Numbered from the stretch's first letter, positions 48,740 to 60,536 are shown. The stretch: DNA of 64,000 bases from Rhodamnia argentea (GCF_020921035.1 NC_063151.1:25488934-25552933), one strand, 5' to 3'. The notes: generated from the sequence alone by a model not told the origin. Program-made: numbers and translations.

Positions 48740-50110
48740 TCGTGGTAGTACATGCTTCGATTCGTCAGGTTGTCGTGATTGGATTACCCGACGATGATGT
48801 AAGATTTATGGAGTCGGGGTGTCCTGTCAGGGAAGAAATTCGAAGAGTCTCTTTGTTTTGGTGAGAAAGGAGGAGAGACGGGTTCCTTTGCTGCTTTTGT
48901 TTTGCTCTGTTCTTGTCCATGTTGGATTGAAATAAAGGACAACGTAGGAGTTTGAAACTTCAATGGACAGCCATTGCCATGGTTGTTGGCACGTTTGCCG
49001 TGATGTTAGCAGAGCTTTTTTGACGGTGAGTTTGTTTTTGGCGTTTTGTTCGGATAGGCTACAACCAGGGACGGTTCCTTCTCTTCCTATAGCCTAGTCG
49101 TGATAGCAGCAATCTTCCTTAGTTCCTTGTCTTCCATAGCTTTGTCATCTTTTTGGGCACTGTGGATGATAACAGCAATCTTATTAGGTATCAACTCGAG
49201 CTTCGGCAATCGAACTTGGCCCTTCAAATTTGAGAGAGAATGCTCTCACATACAGTGATTGTCCTGGATTGGGCGAGAATGAGATCACGAGATCCATTAG
49301 CGCATGAAAATTATGAGAAAGAGGTCTAATCCGCTCCAGCCGGGAGGATTACGAGTGTATATCAAGATAAACGCGATTTTTTGTTCTTGGCATTGAATTT
49401 CCTCATACGCTTAATCAAAACCTAGATATAACCAAAACAGAATAGCAGAAAAAAGCAAACTCTCCTTTTGTTTTTGTTGAAAAGAGTTAGTGTTACAGCC
49501 GAATTTAAATGGCGACAAATCAATCTTAAATTTTTCTTAGATAGATACGGGTTTTGTCGTGGCTTTGACAAGAGTATCGATGGATCATTCAAAAGGATAT
49601 TTTGCTAGAATTTAATCGGCTAAGAACTGGTAATTAAATTGATAAAAAGATGATCAGCTTTTGTCATGGTTGTCGAGGTGTAACACTGAACACATTTAGG
49701 GGTATACATAACCCGGTGGTTACATACAACAATTACTAAATTTAAATGAATAAGAAACTCTTGTTACAAGAAGTTTCATTATCCACAAGAAGCGATACCG
49801 CACTCTTCTATTATCTAGTAACAATTATCTATAAAAAAAATTACGACATTCCTAAAAAAGGGAGAATAGAAATTATCAATCGGCGTTGATATCTATGGAT
49901 TAGTGGATCAACTTCAAGGTTCTCGTGGACAATTTTCACGTTGTATAGCATTAATGACTTTGCTGCATGTCGATTCCCATCAAGTTTTCGATAATTCTGT
50001 TCATAAATTACCAAACTCTACTCTCATTAACTAAGTCTATAACTTAACGATAATAACTAAAAGTTAGTCAGTTTTTGGTGTAAACATATCCCTATTTTAA
50101 AAGAATTAAA
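48740..50110. repeat. 3' flank of glyoxalase gene 2, duplicated after gene 3
   Basis: Colinear with 54545-55985: shared blocks include TTCGAAGAGTCT, GAAATAAAGGACAACGTAGG and ATAACAGCAATCTTATTAGG. So genes 2 and 3 were copied together with their downstream DNA, including the virus-like intergenic segment at about 49430-50110. No gene is seen in it. Confidence 0.75.
49430..50110 (-). mobile_element. Endogenous pararetrovirus-like intergenic segment, copy 1
   Basis: This is similar to 51790-52200 and 55190-55985 (shared phrases include GTATCGATGG and TATCTATA, with a TATA-like stretch on the minus strand). Because it flanks virus-like coding remnants at 50110-51790 on one side and its partner flanks the other, it is interpreted as a viral non-coding promoter region. 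The assignment depends on that of the coding part and is inference. Confidence 0.45.
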
Positions 50111-51790
50111 TGATTCATCAGTCGTTCCATTCTTTTAAATAAGATAATTAGGACTTATCAAGTGCTCGCTTATCATCGGCAAATTTTATTTTTGCCTGTC
50201 GAATTGCCTCTTGAATTGTTTTTTTTTTTTAACAATACATTCAATTGTGTTATGGCTCCATGAATGGTGCCGCTTATGCAATTTTTTGTTTACTAAATTG
50301 TCCTTACTTGGAGTTACTTGGCCTTTAGTTAATTTAATTAGGCCATCTTTGGAAAGTAAGACAAAGATTTCGTCCGATTTACCAACATCCAACGAGCAAA
50401 GTTGGGTGTATTTAGGCCTAACCATTGTAGCTTCTTTAATTACGGCAGTCTTTCAGGAACAACAAAGCACCACTTTTGCCACAACAATTGTATTTTTTTC
50501 ATTTTGGTCAGATTCATCCACACGAGAATATTACACAAATTGGAATAAATGGGAAAAATCTTGGCCTTTGTATGTTTCTCTAAGATTGAGTTTCAATCCA
50601 TTAAAATTCTTTCTCTGAAAGTGGAGTAAAGCATTTATTTCTAACACTTTTGAATATGACAATAACCTGATCGATTGACTCGTAATTTTATTGACAGAGT
50701 TGACCTAATCAACAATCAATACCGTAGATATCATTCTTAGAACTGAAAATGAAATTGTCTTTCACTCTTTGTGCAATTACACATCGAATTAGGTGGTCAA
50801 TCAGTGTACCAGGTAAAAACTGTTTTTGATAAAGACCAATGAAATAACTTATGTTTCAAAAACCCATTTGTCCTTACTTCTCTACAGTGGGCTATAAACC
50901 GACCAACGTGTTCAATACATAGTCGTTCATCTTCGCCAGTAAAAACAAAAAATCAGAGATCTTAAGGCCTCTTGGAAAATGTTGGTTATTGACCCATCTA
51001 GGATATGGTTTCCTATAAACAAGTATGATAGCGCCCATGTCTAACTCTAATTGTGGTCAAACTTCTTCGATAAATTGTGCTAAGCTTCAATTGTGGATTT
51101 AGTTGGCGATTTTGCCAACTAGGCGGTAATGCTGGTCTTGCAATATTATCAACGTAATGGGCATGTTAGGTTTAAAAGTAATATTCACATTGGGTGGAAC
51201 AATGGAGCCACGGGCCTTACATCTTCGACATTTGGCAATTGACTTACTTGTTGACCAAATTTGATTTTCCAAATTACTGTCACCAATTTGGTTATTTTGG
51301 TCGATAATAACCTGATTATTCTCATCATTATGACCTTGATTAGACGATGCAGGCCTATGCATAATTCTTATACGGAGTTAATTATTATGACCAACATTAT
51401 TAGTATCAATAAATAAAGAGGGACTAGGAACGTATTTGTTATCACTAGATTGGATAGTGGTGGTTATCCTGGCCTTGAGAAAACATCATTCACTTCATTG
51501 GTGATGATCGGCTTGATCTCGACTGACAAGTGATTCTCAACGTAATTAGTCATATCATTCCACTGCTTTTCGAATAATCTCTTCCCAGTGGCCATAGAAC
51601 CGGGTTTGGTGTAACTTCTCTCGACAATTCCTCAATGGGACGTCGGGGAAACTTTGTCCCTCGCGTTGGCCTTCTTCTGCCTCTCTGTTAGTGGCTGAAG
51701 ATTCGATGTTTGTAGGCCTATCTCTGCCATTGAGATTATTATCTGCGACATTGTAAGACTCTCGACGATTCATTGCTCTTAGCATTGAAT
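50110..51790 (-). pseudogene. Degenerate coding remnant resembling an endogenous plant pararetrovirus (Caulimoviridae)
   Basis: Three disconnected minus-strand frames (51555-51785, 51099-51362 and 50186-50425) with many stops and frame changes between them resemble, from memory, the N-terminal and movement-protein part of petuvirus/florendovirus-type integrated genomes. No reverse transcriptase or protease region is present. It is an inactive fossil, flanked by repeats of a non-coding segment. A diverged gypsy-type retroelement is the alternative. Confidence is moderate because no search was possible. Confidence 0.5.
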
Positions 51791-52200
51791 TTCCTTAAAT
51801 GAAACCGCAAGGTGACCAGGCGTACCAAAAACATGATTAACCATATTTAATTGTTTTCGCCGAAATCCGTTCTTTGGTTTTTACTAGATAGATGTGGGTT
51901 TTGCAGAGACTAGATAGGACTATCGACGGATGAGAAGGAACGATTATGATATTCTATCGGAGTTTTGACCAATGACGGGATGATTACTAAAAGATATTTA
52001 GCAGGAATTTAATCGATATCGAGAGATCTCGAGACTAAAGCTAAGAACATGAAATCGAAGATAATTGAAAGATTGCATTGATAAAAGATAGTAGGTTTTT
52101 ATCATATTGTCGGGGGAACTTACTATTGTGGCACTTAGGCTATTTATAACCCTCGATGGACAGATACATACAAGGGTTACTAAATTCAAATAAATAAATG
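51790..52200 (-). mobile_element. Endogenous pararetrovirus-like intergenic segment, copy 2
   Basis: Direct repeat of the segment at 49430-50110, on the other side of the coding remnant. It includes a TATA-like motif readable on the minus strand at about 52140-52150. Two copies in the same orientation around a fragment of coding sequence fit a partly deleted tandem integration. Confidence 0.45.
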
Positions 52201-52326
52201 ACTTATAATTAGGCTATGCTGACCTTCCCACCAATTCTAACAGTGGCACGGTCAAATTCTGACCACAATTTTCTTTTGGTGAAACCGAATCACTCCCTAT
52301 TCGGTCTCATTATTTTGACTGCCCAT

Positions 52327-52733
52327 TTTTTTTAATTGTAAGTTAAAATTAAAAGACAAAATTACAAGATGTAGACTTTTGGGCGACGAGCATATCACAC
52401 GAATATGTATTACGTACATGTTAGAGGTGGACTTTTGGACAAGCATATCACATGGATATGTGGTTTGTACATGTTAGATATGGACTTTTTGCTAATAAGC
52501 ATATCACTCGGATACGTGATGCGTACATGTCGGATGTGGACTTTTGGCTAACAAGCATATCACACTAATATGTGGCCACTAATATGTAACGTGTACATAT
52601 CGGACGTAGACTTTTGGCTGACATGCATTTCACGCGAATATGAGGTGCGCGCGATTTTGTCATTTTTGTCATTGATTGTGTGGGGCCCTCTTATAATTTT
52701 GTCCTCTAATTTTAACTTACAATTAAAAAAAAT
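52327..52733. mobile_element. Foldback element with tandem-repeat core in the 5' region of glyoxalase gene 3
   Basis: The ends are inverted repeats of about 43 bp: TTTTTTAATTGTAAGTTAAA at the left (52327-52370) and its complement at the right (52689-52733), with AGACAAAATTA-type inner parts. Between them lies a tandem array. The element ends just where similarity to genes 1 and 2 resumes (GAGCAGTTCCTGAAA). No target duplication was recognised. Confidence 0.7.
52375..52650. repeat. Tandem repeat of about 60-65 bp units inside the foldback element
   Basis: Four to five imperfect units each contain GACTTTTGG, AAGCATATCAC, a GATATGTG-type block and TACATGT. The array fills most of the space between the inverted arms. 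It is absent from the upstream regions of the sister glyoxalase genes. Confidence 0.8.
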
Positions 52734-52823
52734 TGAGCAGTTCCTGAAAATTAGTCTGATCATCGGCCTTAAATCTCTCGACCCTTTCCGTGCTTCTCGT
52801 GAATCCTGATAATTTTTTGGAAG

Positions 52824-52952
52824 ATGAGAGACAAACATGAAGAGCAACCCGTTGCACCTGAAGTCCCTGAACCACATTTCCTTCGTCTGCAGATCATTGG
52901 AGGAGTCCATCAACTTTTACCAGAACGTTCTCGGCTTCGTCCCCATCCATAG
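52824..52952 (+). promoter_or_regulatory. Upstream ATG / overlapping uORF of glyoxalase gene 3
   Basis: An ATG at 52824 precedes the main start by 13 nt, so its 42-codon frame overlaps the coding sequence out of frame and ends with TAG at 52950-52952. The homologous ATG in gene 2 is 12 nt upstream and in frame. A one-base insertion thus turned an alternative start into an inhibitory-looking uORF. An effect on translation is inference. Confidence 0.6.
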
Positions 52953-53584
52953 GCCCAGTTCTATAGATTTTGATGGCGCATGGTAATTTCTTCAGTCAGC
53001 ATTGCAACCCCAAACGGACCAGACAGTTTCACATGCCTGTATAACTGTCGTCTCTTGTCGTCATAAAGATTCGAGCTTTTTTGTATAATGTCTTGATTGA
53101 CAAAACTCATGCAATCTGTTTACAGGCTCTCTGGTTTTGGAATCGGAATCCATCTGTTGCAGTCGGAGGACCCCAAAAGTATGCCGAAGAAGACTCAGAT
53201 CGACCCTAAAGACAACCACATCTCTTTCCAGGTAAAATTTTTCCCAAAAGGATCCCAACTACCCTATATTTTCGTCTTTTGCCAAAGCTTAATCTGAACT
53301 CCTGAGTTTGATGGGTGGTTCTTGGTTTGCAGTGCGATAGCATGGGGGCATTGGAGAAGAAGCTGGAGGAGATGGGTGTGGACTACGTGCGGGCGAGAGT
53401 AGAGGAAGGGGGGATCCAGGTGGAACAGCTCTTCTTCCACGACCCCGACGGGTTCATGATCGAGATTTGCAACTGTGACAGCCTCCCCGTCGTCCCATTG
53501 GCCGGCGAGGTCGCCCGGGCCTGCTCCCGGGTCAACAGCCTCCAGACGCTGCAGCCTCGGGTCAAGCAGGTGCTGCAGCAGTAA
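52837..53584 (+). CDS. Glyoxalase I-like VOC superfamily protein, copy 3
   Basis: Third member of the cluster: join 52837-52982, 53126-53231, 53333-53584, 167 residues, same intron positions but shorter introns. It is more diverged than copies 1 and 2 (SLEESINFY, PIHRPSSIDF, LSGFGIGIH), yet the VOC ligand positions H13, H58, H80 and E128 are kept and there is no stop or frameshift. The upstream region shared by copies 1 and 2 is gone beyond about 100 bp and a foldback element takes its place; no clear TATA box remains. An overlapping upstream ATG lies 13 nt before the start. The protein looks intact but expression may be altered. Confidence 0.9.
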
Positions 53585-53689
53585 ATAGCATCCGGTCCCC
53601 GCAGCACCCTCACACAAACAACACCAAAACCCAACCCCCACCCCCCCAAAAAAAAAAAAAAGAACCAAAATGCAAAGCTCGTGGCCGGA

Positions 53690-54545
53690 CATGTTTTTTG
53701 GATAAATAATGATTCGTGAAGATTAGAATCAAATTTTGAGGCATGAAAACACAGTGTCTAAGAATTATTTGCGCAAAATTCTCCCAATACACAACAAATT
53801 CTCAAAAGAAAATATCGGACAGCAATTATGGTATTTCTCTAAGAATTTTAAATAACGAGAAATTGAAATGATAAACATTGAACAAAAGCGTTAATATAAA
53901 ATAGCGAAACTCTTTAATGAACAGACATATTATTTAAAAAAGAACACAAATCTCATGTTTGAAAAACGGTAAATTTGATTTTTTTTTATTAGTTGTATAT
54001 GAAAAAAATAGAAAAAGCACATATACAACCTTTCAAATGCTGTAAGTGCGCTTGATAACCATTAATTAAAAAAATAACCATCGATAAAAAATAATCTCCA
54101 ATTGTGAAATAAGACGTCTCTTTATTTTTTATATGAAAAATGACAAAAATAGTTCATAAACTTTGGCCTAATGTGTTATATGGTCCTTGGATTTTAATTT
54201 GTTCAATATGATCTCTGAATTTTATCTCAATATGATGTTTGAGCTTTTAACTTGTTCAAGGTAGCTACTAAACTTTTGGTACATATTCAATTTGGTCTGT
54301 GAATCATATGAAATGTTCATTGTTGTCCCCGATATTATATTAATGCTGGAATTACATTGAATATTTTCATATGGTTCATGCACTAAATTGAATATGTAAC
54401 AAAAGTCAAAATTATAAGTTTAGGGATCGCATTGAATATTAAGCTAAAGTTTACAAGCCATATTGAACAAACTTAAAGTTCATGGCCCAAAGTTTATGGA
54501 CCTCATTATCTCTTTGTTATACAGACAAACTATCGAGACTTGTTT
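53690..54545. other. AT-rich insertion after glyoxalase gene 3
   Basis: Similarity to the 3' flank of gene 2 stops at about 53690 and resumes at about 54545, so this 0.85-kb piece is extra. It includes a copy of the dispersed AT-rich repeat (54140-54510). No terminal repeats were recognised. Confidence 0.5.
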
Positions 54546-55985
54546 CAATAAGTCAGTTTGCGACGATTGGATTCCTCGACGATAATCTCAAGTTGAGGTG
54601 TCGTGTCAGGGCAAAATGAAGGAAGATATTCGAAGAGTCTTTTTGTTTTGGTGAGGAAGAAGGAGAGACGGGTCCTTTTGCTGCTTTTGTCCCGTTCTGT
54701 TTTTGTTCATCCAGGATTGAAATAAAGGACAACGTAGGAGTTTTAGCTTCAATGGAGAGCCATTGTTGTTGAAACATTTGCCTTGATGTTACCGAGAGCT
54801 TTTGATGGTGATTTGTTCGGATGGGCCCAGGGACTGGTCGTTCTCTTCCATAGGTTTGTCGCCTTTTTGGGCACTCTGGATAATAACAGCAATCTTATTA
54901 GGATCGACTCGTGCTCTGTGAATCGAACTTGGCCCTTCAGATCGAGAGAGAATGCCCACACACACAGTGATTGGCCTGGACTTGGGCAAGAATGAGATCG
55001 CGAGATCAATTAGCGCGTGAAAGTGTGAGAGCTACATGCGTATCTTTGCAAGAGAAAAGAGATCTCCAGGAAAGTGTGCTGATCAGGAAGCTGTGTAATC
55101 CGCTCGAGTCGGATTTAGTGAGGTAGTCCCTCAACGGGAGAACCTGAACATCTCGCGGATGGAGAGAAAATAAAAGTGGCCTCATATTTGTTTGGTAGAT
55201 GTTTAATCAGACCCAGATATAGACAACATAGAAGAACCAAAGAGCAAACTGTCCTTTTGTTTCGGGTGAAAAGAGTCAAAAGTTGGGACGAGGAGTCGAT
55301 CTTCCATCAAAATTCGTTTTTCGATTTTTCTTAGGTACATTTGGATTATGTGGCCGCTCCGACAAAAGTATCGATGGATCATACGCAACAACGATGATAT
55401 TATGTCGGAATTCAATTAACCACAAGACAGAGAGATCTTGAGACCCCAGCTAAGAATAAGTAATTAAATTCATAAAAGAAAATAATTTTTTGTCGTGATT
55501 GGCGAGGGCTTACAATGAATGCGCTGAGGGTATGTATAACCCTCTATACACAGTTACATACAATCGTTATGAAATTTAAGAAAATAGGTAACTTTCTGGT
55601 GATTACAAGAAGTTACGTTATCCACAAGAAGCTACCCCGCACTCTCCTATTATCTAGCAACATTTATCTATAGGAAATTACAACAATCGCAAAATAGTCG
55701 CGATGAAAATAACCAAACAGTGTTGATCCTCGCGTCGATTGCTCGTTGTCGATATCGATGACTTGGTGGATCAACTTCAAGGTTCTTGTGGATAAATTTC
55801 ACGTTGTGTTTCATCGATGACTTATTCACTGGTGAGTTGTCGATTCTCTTTAAATTGCCAATAATTTCGGTCATAAATGGCCTACTCTCATTGACTAAGT
55901 CTATCACTTATTGATGATAAGCAAAAGTTGATAGTTTTTTCGTGTAAACATATGGCCCTTTTAAAAGAATTGAATCGATAGGTTG
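54545..55985. repeat. 3' flank of glyoxalase gene 3, duplicate of 48740-50110
   Basis: Colinear with the DNA after gene 2, with numerous small differences. The right part (about 55190-55985) is a third copy of the pararetrovirus-like intergenic segment, without the coding remnant. No gene is present. Confidence 0.7.
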
Positions 55986-56512
55986 AATATATAAGGCGAA
56001 GTGTAGAACACGGAACCTGCAAATTTTGCGTGAAAATTTAAATGTGCGAAAAACCACGAGGCCGCTTAAAACTTCTACTGATTACCAAGAATAGAAAAAT
56101 ACACAATAGTTCATCTTCAGTCACGCAGTTAGATGCTCAACACATCAACAACACAATGGTACATTATTACCATACGAGATTTCATTGAACTGACTCTTTT
56201 ACTCTGGTCCGTTGTCTTTCTCCCTCTTTTCTTCTTCTTTTTGGGCGACACTCTTTTTTCCCTCTTCACTATCAAGGACTTTCGGCCCTCCTTTTCTTTC
56301 CTTTTTGTGACTTATCTTCTTTTAAGATGTGCTAGACCCCATGATGCCGACCCAACCCATTACCGAATCACATTGACATTGTTATCAACTCAAAAGAACC
56401 TTTAACTTTGGTTCGCATTCTTACAACAACATCCTTCATTTTTGTTGTTCACTATGATGAGAAAGAAGTAGAGAAGATGCCGCTTATTATGGAGAAATTC
56501 TAAAAGAGGACC

Positions 56513-57177
56513 CCAAGTGCTCTCATTTTCTTAAATAAGAGTTTGAAGTGGACTTTGTTTCAAATAAGAGTTTAAAGTGCTATCATTATCTCAAAGAAGG
56601 GCTTGAAGTGACTATGGTTGTTTTAAATAAGAGCTTGACCTCACCAATTGGCTGGTTGGCCAAATTTTTTGACCGATCAAGGGCATTTTTATCAAAATAT
56701 AATTTTAATCTCATTTTTTTGTTAAATTAAATTAAAAAAAATTTACAAAAAAAAAAAAGGAAAAATCAAACGGGAGGTATCTCCCTCCTATGGCCACCGC
56801 CCCACAGTCCGTGGGGCGGCGGCTATGGCCATCAAGGTCACCTAGGTATGGCCGGGAGTAGGGTGGGTCGGAGGTGAGGCGCTTGCAACCTCGACGGCCA
56901 TGGCCATTGCCCCACCAACCGTGTTTCTTTGTTTTTTGCTTTTTATTTTTTAAAATCTCTTAATAAATAGAAAATGAAAAAATAAAATACAATAGTAAAT
57001 GACCAAAATGCCCCTAATTAAAGCGACTTAAGCCCTTTTTTAATACTAATATAAGCACTTCATGCCTTTATTGGAAATAATGTGTATTGCAGGCCTTTTT
57101 TTTTTACACAATGAAGATATTTTAGGCTCTTATTTGAAATAATATCCACTTCGAGCCTTTATTTGCAATTTTCACTC
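56513..57177. mobile_element. Foldback element with GC-rich centre
   Basis: Left arm (about 56513-56720) and right arm (about 56960-57177) are diverged inverted repeats: TTCAAATAAGAG, AAAGAAGGGCTTGAAGTG and GGGCATTTTTAT on the left are mirrored by CTCTTATTTGAA, GACTTAAGCCC and AAAATGCCCC on the right. The centre is GC-rich (GGCGGCGGCTATGGCC). It is non-coding; the family is uncertain. Confidence 0.6.
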
Positions 57178-58224
57178 TTATTTTTTTATGGTAGACCACA
57201 TAATTTTAAATCCAATTTTCAAAGGGGCGGGTCAAGAGACAAAAAGCCCAGTTCATCCAAAATCAGCCCAATGGACCAACTAGTGCAACCATCCATATCG
57301 GTCCTCGGCTCGTCGAGGAAAATCTTAAACATGTTCATGTACCAAGTCATTCCCTCAGCAAACCTTCACATGGTCCTAGCATACATCCCAAGCAAACTCG
57401 ACGTCCACCCGTGAATTCTTTTATCCATAAAAGGAATTGACATTTACAAATCATTAAGTTCATTTTTTTTGTTGGACATTAAATTATTGTTTGAGTGTTC
57501 ATTGATTGCAATCTTTTTTCCTTCTTTCGAATTATCTTTCCTTTACATTTGAATTCCAGTACAATATAATAACGTTGCGCCTCATCAGGTTATGTACTCT
57601 AGTTCTCCATTAGGTAAGGCACAAGCCCGTCCCGCAACCTAAAGATGTAATTTGATTCAAGTGTAAATATAGTTGAGACAATTCGGGAACTCGATTATCC
57701 TCGACCCTTCATTTCCTATCCCGACTAAAGTTGGCCTAGATCGGAGAATGACAGTTCTTGTGTATCTCAAATCAATCTAATGCAAAGGTTGTACGATTCA
57801 AAAGTTGTAAAAATGCTCTAATTTTCAAAATCGAAATTTGAGAAACCGTAAATATACGTGATTGGGAGATAAGCCATGCAAATCCCTACCTCGACAAAAA
57901 GGTATCCATACCATAAACCACCAAGGTACCAAAGAAAGAATTAAACAGTCCATCTTTCTTGACATATCAAGCTTGTATAGTATGTTTTGTGCTGATCAAA
58001 ACTGTTGGAAATATAAAAGGGGGCAAAACTTTATCATGTGTGAAAAGAACCAATGGAAGGTTTTTGTTCATCTCTATCCTAAAGGTAGTAACCAATCAAA
58101 AACGTTGTCCCCCCGCAACATGCATGAGATTTCTAGATTAAGCTAGAATCGAAATTTACAGAACAAATTGAATAATTGTCCAGACGGGTATACACACACA
58201 TGCTCACGCATGGAAATATAAGTG
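57178..58224. other. Intergenic, 3' side of the DUF761 gene
   Basis: Nothing recognisable. Frames at 57163-57414 and 57862-58146 lack family features and codon-use support, and are left uncalled. The end nearest 58225 should contain the 3' UTR of the DUF761 gene. Confidence 0.4.
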
Positions 58225-58515
58225 TCAGAGCCCTCTCGCCAGCATTTGCTCATAGTTCTCAATGGACTCGAGCCTTTGGATCATCAACTGTTGCCTGAAC
58301 TTCTGGATGAATGCTTCCGCGCTTTCGTTTATGTCCTCCGTCGTCTTCCTCTCCAGCTTAGTCATACCATCGTGGTTCTTTGCCGTCCCTGCGGCCAGGC
58401 CATGATTATCCTTCTTGTTCCTGGAAAGGACGTTCTCTTCCGCCTGTTCTTGTTCCTTCGGCCTCTCGTCTTCTGATCTTGGAGGAGGAGGAGTTCCTGA
58501 GCTGATCTTCTTCAT
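58225..58515 (-). CDS. DUF761-domain small protein
   Basis: Single-exon gene of 96 residues starting at ATG 58515 and ending at TGA 58225-58227. The N-terminal half is charged, with PPPP and many Glu/Lys residues. The C-terminal part (about 61-95) has the DUF761 signature: INESAEAFIQKFRQQL, then RLESIENYEQMLARG. DUF761 proteins are plant-specific, often small and stress- or pathogen-responsive; molecular function is unknown. The full motif and good length support a real gene. Confidence 0.85.
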   Translation of the reverse strand: MKKISSGTPPPPRSEDERPKEQEQAEENVLSRNKKDNHGLAAGTAKNHDGMTKLERKTTEDINESAEAFIQKFRQQLMIQRLESIENYEQMLARGL

Positions 58516-60376
58516 TCTCTCACCTTGCTCGGCTTCTTCTCTTATGTCTCTTGATATCGTGTTATTCTGATATGAGGATGAGGAGGCTTTATCTCTGCTT
58601 CATCATATGCTTTGTGGGTTTCCTACATATAGAGGAGATCAGGGGGAGGATGGAATATTCTTTAAGTTTTTTTAAAATCGGTCTGCTTCCACCGGGCTTC
58701 CTTTCCTTCATGAAACGGTCTCCCCAGCATATTATTATGCGTGTGTATGAACCAAGACGATGTTATTCATAACTAGGGAATCTGGAAGAAACTAAACTAC
58801 AGTTTGAATGGATTTATCAGATACCCTTGTCAGCTGACAAAGAGAAATTAGCCGAGGGAGACCATGCTGCCAAAGAAGCGACCGTCTTTGCTGACTTGTT
58901 GCTGAAGCCACCTATAACGAGAGTTAAGCAACTTCATCTTCATCATCCACACGCATGCGGCTTTAGACCATTCAATTGTCTAGGTGCGGCTTACGGCATG
59001 GTCCTCTTCTCCTGCCGAGGCGCCATTTTTGGCCGAGTCAAAAAAAAGAGAGAGAGAGAGAGAGAGAAGGAAAAAAAAGAAAAAGGTTATAGGTTGCAAG
59101 GGGTAATAACTTGAACTTGTACACCCACTTGAGACGCTCAGATAGTATTTATGTGCATCCTTGGGGATGATCTGAAGTTTCTAGGCTCCTATTTCATTAG
59201 AAAAAGAGGCTTGGCATCTATGCCTAACTCTTACAAGATTGCTTCTCTTAGGAGAAACTCTTAGAAAAAGCTTGCTTGGGTAGGTCGACTTCCATTGCAC
59301 GCTCGCCTTTTATCTTTATCTATTTTCACATTACAGGGCCGCACCCGGGAAAAAAAACAAAAAAACACGCAGAATTAGAAGGAGAAGAGAAGATTGGACA
59401 TGTGGAGCATTTAATGTCTACGCGTATGACAAGGTTTCTTGCATACGGTTGACCTCAATAGTCGATACGGCATCACTCGTAGGTAGATTTGTCAAAATGA
59501 ATTATAAATTCATTTCTTAACTTTATATGATAGGTTGGGTTACTTATATGGGTTAGTTATATTTAACAAATAAGTCGTAAATGGATATAAACATAACATG
59601 GGTATTAATGGGTCGTAAATGGGTGATAAATGGATTTATAATTTACTTAAACTCAACCCACATGTATCATGTATGACTTTTTTTTTCATTTTCTCTCACG
59701 CTTACTCATTATGCACTCTTACCTTAATTTGGGTACCGAGTTTTCTTATGTTGGATTAAATATGGAATTGACTTTGAAAATGGATCAGATTGGGTATAAG
59801 TCGGGTCGGGCATAAATTAGTAGATTTGCATTGTAATAAACGGGTCATAGGCGAATTAAATTAGCCTATTTGGGTCAAACCATCTATGACTCGATATAAA
59901 CTCGACCCACCTGTTTGACATGTCTATTTGTAGGTCTCCGTCTTTCCGTCCAAGTGAGCTCCTCCATCTTAAGAGCCCTATATTGAGTTTTTCGGATTGC
60001 GTGCAAGTGAAGGGTTGATCATAGGTTAGTGGCCAACGAGCTTGAAATCCAATTTGGTGATGGGCGAACCCGGGTCATTAAGTTAGGTCAGACCTCATGA
60101 TCTGGCCTATCCCTCTCAAAAATCATCTCTATGTCGAGCTATCGCGAGTGTGTTCTATTAGGCAATCTCGTTGGTTGGGAGCCGAATCGGGACGATGAAC
60201 AAAGGACAAGATGCAAAAGTGCAGCCCAATACTCCTCGCGTGTCTAGCGAAATTGTCTCCCTCTCTTGCTGATGAGTGATGATTTCAGTTGTCAAATTGC
60301 CGACTGTAGCAACTACAATAGCTCTGAATGATGATTTCAAATGGAAATCTTGATAAATCATTTGGGTTTAAATGTT
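58516..60376. other. Intergenic between DUF761 and peptide deformylase genes
   Basis: Divergent promoters of the flanking genes are expected at each end. It contains an AG microsatellite (about 59047-59067) and the small hAT-like element at 59484-59926. The frame at 58827-59114 has no recognisable family and runs into the microsatellite, so it is not called. Confidence 0.45.
59484..59926. mobile_element. Small hAT-like MITE
   Basis: The ends are inverted: TAGATTTGTCAAA at the left and TTTGACATGTCTA at the right. Flanking octamers CTCGTAGG (59476-59483) and TTTGTAGG (59927-59934) agree at 6 of 8 positions. The interior is AT-rich with GGGTCGTAAATGGG and GGGTCATAGGCG-type motifs similar to those of the element at 28530-29635. 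Confidence 0.55.
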
Positions 60377-60400
60377 AGAGAGAGAGAGAGAGAGAGAGAG
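60377..60400. repeat. (GA)n microsatellite in the peptide deformylase 5' leader
   Basis: A GA run of about 24 bp ends just before a short upstream ATG frame (60401-60430) of the deformylase gene. It resembles the GA tract before SEC11. Confidence 0.85.
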
Positions 60401-60536
60401 ATGAACATTCTTCAGCCCGGCCCGAATTAGAATGCCGGCCCAGCGAGACTCGATCGGACACGCCGCAATGCAACCGCAAAGCCTGGAGAATTTGTCCGAA
60501 ACGCATGATCCGGCCGACCTCCCCACTCGAGCAACA

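Noticed and set aside
48390-48797. Arg/Gly-rich plus frames in glyoxalase third exons (also 43251-43661)
   Set aside because: Alternative-frame shadows of the glyoxalase exon.
58827-59114. Plus-strand frame of 95 codons
   Set aside because: No recognisable domain and it ends in an AG microsatellite; could be a small gene but nothing supports it.
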